A stretch of 64,000 nucleotides of DNA from Maniola hyperantus (taxonomy: Eukaryota; Arthropoda; Insecta; Lepidoptera; Nymphalidae): the NCBI RefSeq assembly GCF_902806685.2, contig NC_048547.1, forward strand, positions 11,419,196-11,483,195, written 5' to 3'. This document shows positions 9,899 through 21,400 of this stretch, piece by piece. Within the stretch, counting starts at the first letter, position 1. Each line of letters begins with the position of its first letter. The notes under the pieces were generated by a model, which saw only the letters and a program-made list of their open reading frames with translations, did not search any database and had not been told where the DNA came from. The position numbers and the translations under genes are program-made.

Positions 9899-10071
9899 TA
9901 TAGGTCCCGCAAATTGCTATTGCGCTGCAACCATGTATCTTTAACATCGAAATGACGTCATTTTGACGTCAGCCGAAATAAAAATATACCATCAGCGCAA
10001 AACTCCACTCTAGTGCTGACGTCACTAAAATGGCGGCCACGTGCATTAGCAATTTGCGGGACTTATATTTA
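9899..10071 (-). mobile_element. F-family MITE, copy 1 (CRE-bearing)
   Basis: Ends TAGGTCCCGCAAATTGCTAT and TAGCAATTTGCGGGACTTAT. Interior has ATGACGTCATTTTGACGTCA and CTGACGTCACTAAAATGGCG, so the perfect CRE palindrome TGACGTCA appears more than once. Other copies at 47717, 54943 and 55593. Confidence 0.8.
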
Positions 10072-10619
10072 CTAGTCACTACATAGTGACAGATCACAGA
10101 ACGTTACACGTAGCAGCGTTCTATATTTAGTGAACTTACACACGAGGTCAGTTTGCGCGTCAGTTTCCTGAAGATGGCGCCCGTATGTTCCCCTCATCAT
10201 TAGCCATTTAGCCTCGCTTAACCAACTATTAAATGAACAATTTATTACTGAATAGGCGCATAATATTAAATTAGACAGACGGAGGTCGACGCGACTAGTG
10301 CACCTATGTACCTACCTATGTTGCTATAAAAGCACAATACGAAGGTCGAGTAGGTAAGTGAAATTGGATGAAGAGGCGACGGAGCGAGCCTTCTGGTTCT
10401 GGCATACCTAGTCCGTTTATAAAAACAGTCAGTAAAAATTTCACTAAACATCGAATTCAAACTTCTTTTAGTTACCTATTATTCAGACTTTTACGTGAAG
10501 CTAAGGTAACACCTAGGATTTACAGAGTGAATGCTGGCAGAAATACGAAATTAACGATTATTACAGACCAGTTTGACATCTAAAAAATCCTAGGATTTAC
10601 TGAAGTTCGGGCTTTTACA
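10072..10619. other. No recognised feature
   Basis: A 71-codon frame at 10368-10583 has no recognisable motif and looks accidental. Confidence 0.4.
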
Positions 10620-10932
10620 GTCATCATCATCATGATCAAACCATCGCCGGCTCACTACAGAGCACGGGTCTCCTCACGGGTCTCGGGGGAGTGTGAGAAG
10701 GGGTTTGGCCATAGTCTACCACACTGGCCACGTGCGGATTGTTAGACTTGACACACCTTTGAGAATCTTATGGAGAACTCTCAGGCATGCAGGTTTCCTC
10801 ACGATGTTTTCCTTCACCGTTAAAGCAAGTGACATTTAATTACTTAAAACGCACATAACTCCGAAAAGTTAGAGGAATCAAACCCCCGACTTCTGATGAG
10901 AAGGCGGACGTCCTAACCACTATCACAGCTTT
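10620..10932 (-). mobile_element. SINE-1, nearly full length
   Basis: ATCATCATCATGATCAAACC tail to CCTAACCACTATCACAGC. A small internal duplication (ACGGGTCTC twice near 10665) and a shortened head are private to this copy. Confidence 0.75.
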
Positions 10933-11594
10933 TACAGTAACATAATATAAATTCCACATATTCACTAGCTAGCTATCGTGAGAATGATCACTACACCTGC
11001 GCGAACGATAGAATTCTGAAATTTATTGCCTCCGGGTGATACAGAGTTTTGAGGGCTACCTGGACTTTTTATATTATAAAACTTGTCACTAGAAATGAAA
11101 TAGTCACCCCGAATATCTTTCGTATTTCTAAAAAAGGTTTTGTAAAAACTACTACTATAACTTCAATTAATAAGCAATAAGTAATTAAATATTTGATCAT
11201 CTGGAAATAAGAAATCTTTCTAATAAAAGTTCTTACTTGATCCAATTAAGTACTTAAGTAACTCTACGAATTCCTCGAAAAATAGAGTTCGTCTCTGTTC
11301 ATTCGTAACGTAAAAACAGGCACAGACACCTTTTACGAACTTCATATTTTGTAATCATGGCCAACACTAGTTAGTACCTATAATGCTTTCGACAAAATTA
11401 AACTTGATAACTGTATTCCAATTAGACTTAGAAAGAAAACAGAATACGAGAATACGAATAAATTAATCGAACACGAATATGATTTTACCATTTGGAAATT
11501 GCACTAAAATAGAATAATGAATTTAAATAAACGCACAATTTAGTATTTCAATAGTACATTTTTAAGAAACTGATAAAATTATATGTTTACTTAC
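10933..11594. other. Likely first intron of the minus-strand gene candidate
   Basis: AT-rich, no repeat recognised. If the donor at 11589-11594 is real, this is intron. Confidence 0.3.
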
Positions 11595-12140
11595 GATTGC
11601 CATTAAGCTGCCTGGAATCCAAATAGTTACAAATCCATTTACTAAAGACACAAATCACTTATTTGCAATGTGCCACGGTAGAAGAGTTATTAGCGTCGCT
11701 TGGTCGCTTCACTTCACTAGTTCACTTTGTACAGTTTCACTTGCTCACTTATGTACGGAAATTTCACTCACTCCAGTGCGTCAATCCAATAATGCACTGC
11801 ACTAGCACTGTAGTTTCTTACAACATTAACACAACGTTTATTCGATAAGAGTATAAATGGTTACATAAAACTACACACAGCGTATCTGGGTTCACACCCA
11901 GCTCCAAGTAGGTACCTGTAACAAGACAAAGCCGTTGTAAAATTCACGATTTTCAAAGACATGTAGAGGCGATATGCAACTTTTTACAGATTATTGTCCT
12001 CTTGTATAAGGAATACTCACTTGGTAAGCAATGATTAAACTCTACACTAAAATTAATAACCAGGACGTAAAGAATTTAGAGTTTACACAGTCGGAGCGCA
12101 TGCTATCAGGCTGCTGACCAAACGCTGACTGGCTGGCGCA
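11595..12140 (-). other. Candidate 5' end of a host gene (two exons)
   Basis: Read on the minus strand, a putative first exon ends at 12021 at a consensus donor (GTGAGT, complement of 12015-12020). An intron of about 105 bases ends at a good acceptor (CTTGTTACAG, AG at 11917-11916). The second exon, 11915-11595, is about 320 bases and ends in ATGGCAATC immediately before a perfect donor (GTAAGT, complement of 11589-11594). Short upstream ATGs each stop within three or four codons. If real, the protein starts M-A-I and continues in exons at lower coordinates or outside the window. The start of exon 1 is not defined; 12140 is a guess near a TCAGC initiator-like word. I could not identify the product. 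Splice signals by eye are weak evidence alone, but three consistent ones plus a start codon are unusual here. Confidence 0.4.
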
Positions 12141-13399
12141 GGGGGAAAATCGGTGGGAGGGGGGGAACAGACGGAGGACAGATCGAGGGAGGGAGACTGT
12201 CTGGTCGACTGGTTGGTCGACCTATTGGCATGGCACACACACAAATGCGCTGTCAGTAAAGTTTCTAGGCTGATTTTGTTTTACGCCTACAGTCGCGCCT
12301 CTCTCGGAAAATATCTCTAAATTAAAACCTCCAAGGTATTTTTTTCCGATACAAAATTTTCTAAATGAATAATTGAATAATCGGAAGACAAGTCCCCGGA
12401 ATAGTAATTGCAAGTTGCAAAAGTAGCAGCCGAGTATCCGCAACCTTCAGGAGTTCTCATGGCCACGCGTTCGAGCGCAAAGGTCATCTCACACTGTTGC
12501 TACTTGCTAGCTAGCAAGCAGATAACAACACTCGTCGCATTGATCTCTTCAACAAACTAGAAATACAATGATGTTGTTAGGTACTAAAACAGGAGGAAAT
12601 CGCGTGGTGACAAAGTGCTTACTGATAAAGATAGTTATGCGAAAATAAGTGAAGGAAACACTGTCATTAGATAAAGATAACTCAAGGTGATAGGTGACGT
12701 AGGTAAGCAAACAAAGGGCATTGAAGACATGAAGGGCGCAGGGCGAGCACTAATACCTACCTACCTATTCAGAAAAATTCACAGCTAAACCGATCTTGAT
12801 GGGCATACAGATAAACTGGCATATTGGAGATATGGAGTATGGACAGCGTAGGTTACATACTATTTGACACCGCGAGAAACCTGAAGAATTTGAAAAAGAC
12901 GACGTCTACCGACCGACTAAACTTTTACGATAGCACTGGCTCATTTCCTAATCAAACTTAATCATAATAAAAATCTTGATAACCTTGGAGATTGTAGAGT
13001 CCATCAATGCTAACGTAGTGTACCTACCTACCTGACTAGTGCTAAATGCTATCTAAACTTAGACATCTTGCGTATATTCATATCGTTTTGTACTAGACTT
13101 GAGATTATTGACTCCACATTGACTCAAGTTTAGAGGTGGCGAAGGAACCTGTTACAATTATTAATTATTTTAAAGTCAGTCTAAAGTTCTTATGAAAATA
13201 AACATAATAAAATGCGAAACAAACCAGTTTCGAGAATTTTAATAGATCTAATTATCTAGATCGCTACATTTTGTCTGTCATCTACCAAAGTTGCCATCTT
13301 TAAAAAGGTCACTGTTAAATTTTAATTCAACCCTTTAAATAGTCTATCCATATCAATAATTAGATACCTACCTACTAATATTTATAAATACAACAGTGT
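12141..13399. other. Unique DNA upstream of the gene candidate
   Basis: Contains G-rich tracts at 12140-12200 (GGGAGGGGGGG) that could be promoter-proximal to the minus-strand candidate. No repeat recognised. Confidence 0.35.
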
Positions 13400-13560
13400 G
13401 TCTATCAGTCTGTTATTTTTTCACGAACTTTGGTAGGAACAGAGATAGCTTAAGCATCCTGGGATAGGCTAGCCGCTAGCTTTCACTTTTATCCCGGAAA
13501 CCAAATAGGTTGTTCGTTCCCACAAGAACGGACGAAGTAGCAGCAGTGTATCATTTGCAT
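13400..13560 (-). repeat. Diverged Rep-C-like fragment
   Basis: AGATAGCTTAAGCATCCTGG and TTATCCCGGAAACCAAATAG resemble the region that precedes the Rep-C end. Highly diverged. Confidence 0.3.
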
Positions 13561-14159
13561 CTAGTCTAAAACAAGTTACCTAGCTGGTTTTTATTTTTAT
13601 TAGATTCGAAAAAATACACGAAATTGGATCTACTTACTAATACAATAACTTATCAAGTTATCACAAAATAATAAAATTGCAGTTGGTTTAGACAGCTTGG
13701 TTCGAATACAAAATACAAATAAATGCGTTTAGAATCTTTGCGGGGGTAACGCACTTGTTCGGTTCTTCGTCTTTCCCTCTCGCACTCGACAATTCAGGTT
13801 TTTTTTGCTCGCATGCCGAGTCATCGCCTTACCAGTTCTTTATTTTTAATGGCTGGCTACATAACTCGTGCAAATGGCGAACCTTTCACTAAACGAGCGC
13901 GCGATTTCATCAAATTCATCAGTTTTTGCGAAATTCACTTGTTATGGTAGATTAAAAACCAACCATGTACAAACCAATCTTTGGTTAGATAAGCGGTTTA
14001 GCATTTAAATTTCATTATCTTAGGTGTTTAGCAGGAAAGTGTGGGAAACCGTTTAAAACATATTAATTGCATATAGGTATAGTTGTAATTTAAACTTACA
14101 TTATCGGCAGTCTCCTTGATACGCCAACGAGATTGCAAAACCTTAAATTCGCAAGGTTG
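13561..14159. other. No recognised feature
   Basis: Mostly AT-rich; no repeat recognised. Confidence 0.4.
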
Positions 14160-14540
14160 CGTGCGCATTGCCGGGAAAGATAGCGTTTTAAAGGTCAGTC
14201 ACGTTTCGATGAGCGATTTTTCTATTAATTTAGCGTGAGATTCGTACTACTCGTTTGTGGCATGTGACTTGCGAGTCGGCCGAGTGTCGGAGTGAGACTG
14301 AGATAGAGACCTGTTCAAGAGAAAGTGACCAGGCGATTACTTTCGTCGTCCAGTTTTAGATTGGTGTGTGCGTTGCTCCGGAGCCACGGAACGGAAGCTA
14401 CCGTTACCCTGCTTTTGCGCAATGAGGTCGCGAGTAAAGTTCAAAACATCGATTTCGACACGTTACCCTGTCAATTTAGTTACGTAAATCTATTGTTTGA
14501 TCGATTTCATGAATAGTTAATAATAATAATTAATGCAAAG
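14160..14540 (+). other. CpG-richer segment, possible transcribed exon
   Basis: GC- and CG-richer than its surroundings, with a 63-codon frame at 14325-14516 (starts MTRRLLSSSS). No domain is recognisable and I see no convincing donor after it. Could be a 5' exon or chance. Confidence 0.2.
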
Positions 14541-15606
14541 CCAGTCTTTTGAGCGCAAAACTGTTAAAATACAAAACAGATACAAATATGTAACTTTAAT
14601 TTCAAAGTACTTAAAGTCTTAGTAGGGATGCAGAATCTTTTGAAACAAAAAATCGTTTAAACTTTTCCAACTCCACGGATCGGATTTGGAACCCAGTTTC
14701 TACACTGAAAAAGCCAGTAAGAAACGTAGCCAACTTAGTTAATGTTTTAAAGAAAACTTGAGTTATGTAGATCTCGGAAACGGCCTTTGCGTAACACTAT
14801 TAATTAATAACGTAATACTGAAATACGAGGACTGTTATGTAAGCTCCTTAAATAAAAACTAAAAGGTACCAACTCGATATATACTTTACGCCGACGCGCG
14901 ACGCCTAAGCAGATAAAACAGTTTTAAAACGTTCATTAATCAATGCGTTTTTGATGAGATATTGAGTGACAATAACACAATATAATTCACTTGAGTTGAT
15001 AGCTTGTTTTATAACGAGATAAAAATTTAATAATAATAAAATTAGTTTTATTAATGGGTACGGGTAGAGAGGTATGTTAAATGAAAAATTTGTTCTGAGA
15101 AGCAGTAAAAGCCTAAGTAAAATAATTCTGAAGCGACAACGTACCTACCAGCTGACAGATCTAGTATACTATACTACCTAATTAAATGGAAGATGGATGA
15201 CAATATTTGTTTATTTTTACCAAACACCTCCTCATTTCTGACTCTGGGGCCACCTGGGGCTAATCATGATATGTACCTAACATCTCAGTCTTTACGCGAG
15301 ATTATCTCTTTTAGTGGAACAATACATATTATGGCCCCATTCCTCTCTAATAATTGCCTTCCTCGTGCTCTCATGTAAGGGAACATGGACCGCCACCCTC
15401 ACTTGGTCTGCCAATCTCATGAGAGATCCTCCACATGCTCACGCCTTGAACCACGAGACGTTCAATCGAAATATTGTCACGTGTTGATACGTAACCTAAG
15501 AAAGGGAGAATGTGAGCCTGTACCGCAGAGTCAGGATAGTTTCTTCTTTATACTGTGCCTATGCAGTGGAGAATAGACGCTGCTTGATGCAGCTCTTTCA
15601 AATTGT
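14541..15606. other. No recognised feature
   Basis: AT-rich to about 15190; 15230-15600 is more balanced and might be an unrecognised repeat (no second copy in the window). Confidence 0.35.
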
Positions 15607-15705
15607 ATCTCGATCAGGGGTATGGGTATAATGAAACTACCATACCCCTTCCAAGTTAGCCCATTTCCATCTTAGACTGCATCGTCACTTACCAAGACCG
15701 TAGTA
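15607..15705 (-). mobile_element. SINE-2/LINE tail fragment
   Basis: CTACCATACCCCTTCCAAGT, TTAGCCCATTTCCATCTTAG, GACTGCATCGTCACTTACCA match the tail of SINE-2. Because SINE tails are borrowed from a LINE, the source could be either. The orientation is uncertain. Confidence 0.5.
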
Positions 15706-16031
15706 GACATTTTCCTAGCTGGGGACTTAGGACTTTTTGATCGACAAGCATCAATTTCTTATTTAATTATAAATGAGTTCGTTCATGCGATAGATATCTG
15801 GTATGTATGTCGCATTGTTTCACGAGCGTAGTATATTAAAGTAAAATTAAGTGATTCACATCACAGATTCACAGATTTGGTATTCGATGCCGTTATGTGC
15901 GCACGACTCACGAGTAATTTGGCCGTGCATACATATTACATACTCGTACTACATAAAAATACCACACCATGTAGTAAACAAATAGATTTTTTTGTCACTG
16001 TAGTTTTTTTCCATATAAATTTAATTCTGAT
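15706..16031. other. No recognised feature
   Basis: AT-rich, nothing recognised. Confidence 0.4.
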
Positions 16032-16352
16032 CTTTCTTTATTCAGATACAAGTCCTTGACTGCAATCTCACATGGTGGTAAGTGATGGTGCAGTCTATGA
16101 TGGAAGTGGGCTAATCTGGAAGGGGTATGGCAGTTTTTATTAATCCCACATCCCTTTGGTTTCTACACGCTATCGTACCGGAACGCTCAATCACTTGGCG
16201 GCACAGCTTTGCCGGTAGGGTGGTAACTAGCCTCTCACCAGACCAGACCAGACCAGAAATCCAGAAATTATAAAATTCGAAACCCCTGCCGGAAATCAAA
16301 CCCGGGACCTCCCACTAATAAGACAACAGCGCTTACCACTGACTGCGCCATT
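16032..16352 (-). mobile_element. SINE-2, full length
   Basis: Minus-strand copy: tail TTCTTTATTCAGATACAAG first, then GGGGTATGGCAGTTTTTATT, tandem CCAGACCAGACCAGACCAG, and a tRNA-like head (CAAACCCGGGACCTCCCACT is the box B region, TTACCACTGACTGCGCCA the box A region). The four-fold AGACC repeat distinguishes it from the plus copy at 30988. Confidence 0.75.
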
Positions 16353-16464
16353 GTTATTACCACTGCCTACCCGCCAACCTTTGCTTAGAGTTCCATTAAA
16401 TTGTACTAAACTCAATACGATCATCTCCACTTTATTTAGTCATAGCTAATGAGGTATTAGATAT

Positions 16465-16550
16465 TTCTTGGCTGCAATCAGACTTGCTAGCAAATGATGA
16501 TGCAGCCTAAGATGGAGAGCGCTTGCCTAGAAGATGGCTATTTTATTAGA
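16465..16550 (+). mobile_element. LINE 3'-tail fragment
   Basis: TTGGCTGCAATCAGACTTG and GATGATGCAGCCTAAGATGG, CGCTTGCCTAGAAGATGGCT, as at 2717-2845 but in this orientation without the T-run. Confidence 0.5.
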
Positions 16551-16849
16551 TTGATTATGTTACCATAATCAAAAACACCTAACGACACCTTATTAGTATA
16601 GTAATCTAATGAGTAATTTGTCAATTATTATGAGAGAATCGATGCACCGAGCAACACACAGAATGTGTGCGTTGGTCGGTACGGTTACATCTTTACTTTA
16701 TCTTTACGGTTATTAACGTAACCGTACCGTTTTCGTATAATATATAAACCTCCCAAAGTCGGGTAAATATAAATTCGCATCAACAGTATCAATAGAGCAT
16801 CGATGTAATAAAGTAGAAATTTACTATTTATTGGCAAGTAAAGCGATTG
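16551..16849. other. No recognised feature
   Basis: AT-rich, nothing recognised. Confidence 0.4.
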
Positions 16850-16930
16850 CAAACCTCGCCTGACCTTGCTTCTCACGGACAACACAATCAATTGGGTCAC
16901 TTGGACAACTATTTCGCGATTTTTGCAACA
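16850..16930 (+). repeat. V-motif repeat, copy 1
   Basis: CTGACCTTGCTTCTCACGGA, CACAATCAATTGGGTCACTT, GGACAACTATTTCGCGATTT. Similar blocks occur at 17510, 19198 and 20355, all on the plus strand within 3.6 kb. Family unknown. Confidence 0.45.
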
Positions 16931-17046
16931 CGCAGAACCGACTAACTACAGTACTTATTTACCTACCATACAGTAGTTACAATAAAAGTTGATATTCTTC
17001 AAGTTATTCGTGTAATCGTGTGTAATTGCTATTGTTATTACGAACA

Positions 17047-17228
17047 TCAGCATTGTCATCAACCCACCGCCGCGGCCACTGGCTCAATACTAAGAACATG
17101 TCTTCTCTTAGAATAAGATGAGTTTCAGTCCACCACGCTAGCCAAGTGTGGTTTGGCAGACTTTACACACCTTTGAGAAGCAGGCAAGCATGTTTTCTCA
17201 CGATGTTTTCCTTCACCGTTAAAGTAGT
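17047..17228 (-). mobile_element. SINE-1, old diverged copy
   Basis: CATCAACCCACCGCCGCGGC, TTTACACACCTTTGAGAAGC, TCTCACGATGTTTTCCTTCA. Several small deletions; head absent. Confidence 0.6.
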
Positions 17229-17509
17229 AACAAACTAACTATACATCGCTATATACTTATTTCTATAGAATGAAATACACTAAGTAAATTTTTTTCTTCG
17301 TATTTCCAAAGAATTTTTCCTCTAGAAACCAACAAATTTTAATCAATGTCGAAGAAGAAATATTTCAGTTTGACTATAAAAGACAAACAAGTAAACACAC
17401 AAACTGTTATGTAAGTGTCATAAGAGATAAGTATAGATATTTATATTTTCAATGCCCGTTATGTACGTACTAACATGAAAGTGAAACGGTTAACAGTGAT
17501 CATATCTGA
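17229..17509. other. No recognised feature
   Basis: AT-rich. Confidence 0.4.
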
Positions 17510-17575
17510 CATGGATAGCAATCCCCAATGAGGTCAGTGGGACAACAATTCGGCACTTTTGATAACGTGAAACGT
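17510..17575 (+). repeat. V-motif repeat, copy 2
   Basis: GTCAGTGGGACAACAATTCG, GCACTTTTGATAACGTGAAA. Confidence 0.4.
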
Positions 17576-18275
17576 ACGGTCTGCGTTATACACGTAAACG
17601 TCACGTTGCGGTATTTTTCGATGCAGTTATGCCTGGTTGCAGTTGTTCGTCTAAAGAAAGCCGACAAGACCTCTTGCGGAAAAGCTATTGTTTCAAGAAT
17701 CAATGAAATCCGGAAGGTATGGACCGTTCTATTCGTTTTTACACGACTGCCCAAAAAGGAGCGAACATAATGTTTTCAGGGTTCATGTGTTTATAGTATA
17801 GTTCCCGGCACTTAAATAGTCGCATCTGACCTACGATGCAAGTGCGAGCTCGCGCAGGTATTCTTGCACGCGCTCGTGTACCGTGTATGGATGTAGCACT
17901 CACACTAATGCACATGGCGAACGTGGAATGCGGTGCGGTACAGTGCGCGGGCTGGTGTGTTCCGCTCCCTCCCGTCGCGCTCCCCACAGATGCCTAAAAA
18001 ATGCTATTGCGACGCGTCTTGCGATCAATTTCAAGAACGACTATTTAATTGACGCGGTCTATATTATGTGAAAAAAAAGATAGCATGCCTATTACGTACA
18101 TAAGCCTGGCGAATAATAGTATTTTCTTTTTAATAATTCTGAGCCCCTCTCAAGGACCAAGGTCATTATTATCTCACTAGATAATCTGATTCTAACAGAA
18201 ATAATTTGTTTGCGCGAAAAAAATACCTATAAAGTACCTATAATTTATAAGTCCCCATCAAGTTCAAGCATTAGT
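17576..18275. other. Unassigned; GC-rich patch at 17820-17990
   Basis: The patch has CGCGCTCGTG, GGTGCGGTACAGTGCGCGGG and CCCGTCGCGCTCCCC. Overlapping frames on both strands have no recognisable motif. Confidence 0.35.
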
Positions 18276-18646
18276 TTTTAGAGTTCCGTTCCCAAACGGA
18301 AAAAAGGAATCCTTATAGGATCACTTTGTTGTCTGTCTGTCTATCAAGAAACCTACAGGGTACTTCCCGTTGCCCTAGAATCATGAAATTTGACAGGTAG
18401 GTCTTACAGCAGACATAAAGGGAAAAATCTGAAAACCGTGAATTTGTGGTTACGTCACACAAAAAAAAATTGTGGTCATGAACTAATAATTAGTATTTTC
18501 AATTTTCGAAGTAAGATACTCGTGACTATATCAAGTGGGATATCATATTATGAAAGGCCATAGTTTTATCGTGCAAAATGTCGAAAAAATACGATTGTTG
18601 TACGGAACCCTCGGTGCGCGAGTCTGACTCGCACTTGGCCGGTTTT
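18276..18646 (-). mobile_element. Rep-D copy, first of a head-to-tail pair
   Basis: Minus-strand copy with the GTCTGTCTGTC run, AATCATGAAATTTGACAGGT, CGTGCAAAATGTCGAAAAAA, ending in the palindrome GCGAGTCTGACTCGC and ACTTGGCCGG. The second copy begins at the next base. Confidence 0.8.
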
Positions 18647-19070
18647 TAGGGTTCCGTACCTCAAAAGGAAAAATGGAACCCTTATAGGATTACTTTGTTG
18701 TCTGTCTGTCTGTCTGTCTGTCGGTCTGTCAAGAAACCTACAGTGTACTTCCCGTTGACCTAGAATCATGAAATTTGGCAGGTAGGTGAGTCTTATAGAT
18801 GGCATTAGGGGGAAAATCTGTAAACCGTGATTTTGTGGTTACACAAAAAAAATTAAATTGTGGTCACGAACTAATAATTAGTATTTTCAATTTTCTAAAT
18901 AAGATAACTATGTATATCAAGTGGGGTATCATATGAATGGTCTTCATCTGTGCATTCTAAAACAGATTTTTATTTATTTTTATGTATCATAGTTTTTGAA
19001 TTATCGTGCAAAATGTCGATAAAATAAGACTGTAGTACGGAACCCTTGTGGCGCGAGCCTGACGTTTTTT
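18647..19070 (-). mobile_element. Rep-D copy, second of a head-to-tail pair
   Basis: Starts AGGGTTCCGTACCTCAAAAG directly after the end of the previous copy. Carries five GTCT units, GTTGACCTAGAATCATGAAA and GGAACCCTTGTGGCGCGAGC; the terminal palindrome is eroded (GCGAGCCTGACG). Confidence 0.8.
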
Positions 19071-19197
19071 TTTGAATTTACAAACCTAATTTCATAGTTA
19101 TACCTAAGCTACGCATGTAGCGATTTGTACATTCAATTCAACACAATATGAGGAGATACAGTTAGTAATAACTACCTATAGTTGTACCATGAGTATC
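19071..19197. other. No recognised feature
   Basis: Short AT-rich spacer. Confidence 0.35.
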
Positions 19198-19262
19198 TGA
19201 CCTTGTCCCTCACGGATGCCACAATCAGGTCACTCGGACAACAATTTCGCACTTTTCAGAGT
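19198..19262 (+). repeat. V-motif repeat, copy 3
   Basis: CTGACCTTGTCCCTCACGGA, CAGGTCACTCGGACAACAAT, TTCGCACTTTTC. Confidence 0.45.
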
Positions 19263-20035
19263 GTATGGTACTTATACATATTGGATTGTATAGTCTTTAA
19301 AGTTGTTCTACAAAATATATTTTGGGATTTATGTGTTCTTTGATTTTTGTTTACGTTTTCTTGAATAGGTACCTACTAAACCTATTTTGTTTATGGCTAT
19401 ATCAGCTGGCTTAGTTCCAACTAGGTCTCTTTAATCAAATGGAATTTACATCTATGTGTTTAATTCCTAACATCCAACCAACGTACCTAATAGAAACAAA
19501 GAATTATTTTTTTGCATCACAGTTTCATAATATAGGTTAGATGAACCAATGCATGTAATACAAACATAAGAAGAATTTTAAACTAATTTTTACGCAGATT
19601 CTTCATCACTCAACTACGATCTCTTAGGACTGTATGTTTTAGATATTTAAAAATTCAAAAATGTCGTACCTAATTAAAAAAATTAAAAACCAAAAAAAAA
19701 GATTTTTTTACATTTTTGTAATTTTTATGATAGTGTTTTTTACCTACACTATATATTGGTACTTATCTTTACATTTGAAAATGGCGCCATACAGCCGTCA
19801 TATTGAATTTATTCAAAAAAATTATACTTAGCCAGTGTCACTCGGGATGATGTAAGGATTCTAACTATACATCCCAAATCTGTTCAGGCATTTAGAAGTT
19901 ATGGTGGAATAAAGAAACTAACAAAAGTATATATTATGTACAATTACATACATGAACCCTGAAAACATTAGACCGACTCCTTTATTTGGGCAGCCGTGTA
20001 AAAACAACAGGCTATCCTAACCTGGCTTTCTTCTA
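19263..20035. other. No recognised feature
   Basis: Very AT-rich, A/T homopolymer runs near 19670-19710. Confidence 0.4.
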
Positions 20036-20240
20036 AATTTATAAAAGGAAAAGGTGACATGACTGACTGACTGGTGGACAAACTGCTGGACGCATCGGGC
20101 TCAAATTTGGCATGCAGATAGCTATTATGACGTAGGCATCCGCTAAGAAAGGATTTTTGAAAATTCAACCCCTAAGGGGGGAAATAGGGGTTTGAAATTT
20201 GTGTAGTCCATGCGGACGAAGTCGCGAGCATAAGCTAGTT
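20036..20240 (-). mobile_element. Rep-A copy
   Basis: TATAAAAGGAAAAGGTGACA, CTCAAATTTGGCATGCAGAT, AATTCAACCCCTAAGGGGGG, GAAGTCGCGAGCATAAGCTA. Well preserved. Confidence 0.7.
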
Positions 20241-20354
20241 TTCTTATAAGACTCTGTTCTTTTAGAGTTCTTTATGTATGTAATTCTTTACTTGTTTTTC
20301 TGATCCGTTGTTAACATAATCTCTTAGCTAACAGAATAGTGGGTCAAATGGACC

Positions 20355-20445
20355 GGGCGACACTGACCTGGCCTTGGCTCTGCTCTGACAGACGTGAAAT
20401 GGGTTACTGGGCCATCATTTTGCTCTTTTTGCAACGTACGTGGTA
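20355..20445 (+). repeat. V-motif repeat, copy 4
   Basis: CTGACCTGGCCTTGGCTCTG, GGGTTACTGGGCCATCATTT, TGCTCTTTTTGCAACGTACG. Confidence 0.4.
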
Positions 20446-21000
20446 TACTGTTTGTCGAACATCGATCGCTGTCGATGCCGATGGAAATGTTTGTTTACAC
20501 TTAACATCATTTATTGTTATTATGAAATGAATGGATTAGATCGCTATTATTGTAGGCACCACACCACCACAGTGATACATTGCTGGGGCAAGTTAAAAAC
20601 ATTGAATTAAAGTATGTACCTATTATTTTAGAACAGGGCTGTTACCGTTTTAAATAGGTACTTATCGAAAATATGATAAATTCTTAACAGTATACAAAAT
20701 CGGTTGGAAAATTTAGTTAACGGTATAAGTAATTAAGGAAAAATTTACCCGACTTTAAATGTCCCTTTAAAGCGGGGTGGGGGCCGTGTTTAAGGGTGGA
20801 TATTTGTTTTTTCGATTTGCGGCTAAACAAAAAAAAAGCCTTAATAATTATCGACCCTGGCCTATTTACGCGTAATCAGTGGTTAAAAATATTTGTCAGC
20901 CTTCTCGCTGACAATGATCGCTCGCTGATCTCTTCCCGACAAAAGATCATAGTTGAAGATATAGGGTAAAGCCTGGATTAAAGATATGGCCTTATTTCTT
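20446..21000. other. No recognised feature
   Basis: Nothing recognised; short G-run at 20776. Confidence 0.4.
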
Positions 21001-21202
21001 TCTTTGGCTTGGGCAGCAGGAGCGTGGGTCTTCTCAGTTTCCTTGGGAGGCCATTAATAAGCGTACAGGCCTCGAGGCGTCGCGCGTCGCCTCCTTACCG
21101 GGTGAGGCGCAGAATACTTGGTGCCTTGGTGGTGGTCTTTTAGCCGGTATTTCGCCAGCTAGAGCCTGCTATCTTGGCTTTGAGCCTTGAGTTGTGTCGT
21201 AA
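21001..21202. repeat. Unclassified repeat-like segment
   Basis: GC-richer than its surroundings, with GGCTTGGGCAGCAGGAGCGT, CTTACCGGGTGAGGCGCAGA and GGTGCCTTGGTGGTGGTC. It abuts an RTE relic. I suspect retroelement UTR but have no second copy in the window. Confidence 0.3.
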
Positions 21203-21400
21203 GCGAAGCGTCTTCCAACGCTGCACTTTCTGTTGTGCGGTCACCATTCTAGCATTCTATATGCCCCGTCCATTGCCACTTCAGCTTCGCAACCCGCTTT
21301 AATAAGTCGGTTCTCCGTTCTCCTACGGATCTCCTCATTTCTGATGATCATTCATCATTCATTTGATCACGAAGAGAAACTCCATACACCGCCACCCCGC
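21203..21400 (-). pseudogene. RTE ORF2 C-terminal relic
   Basis: CTTCCAACGCTGCACTTTCT, CCATTGCCACTTCAGCTTCG, CTCCTACGGATCTCCTCATT and GATCACGAAGAGAAACTCC match the minus-strand RTE relics at 5405 and 8561. A duplicated TGATCATTCATCATTCATT indel breaks the frame. Confidence 0.6.
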
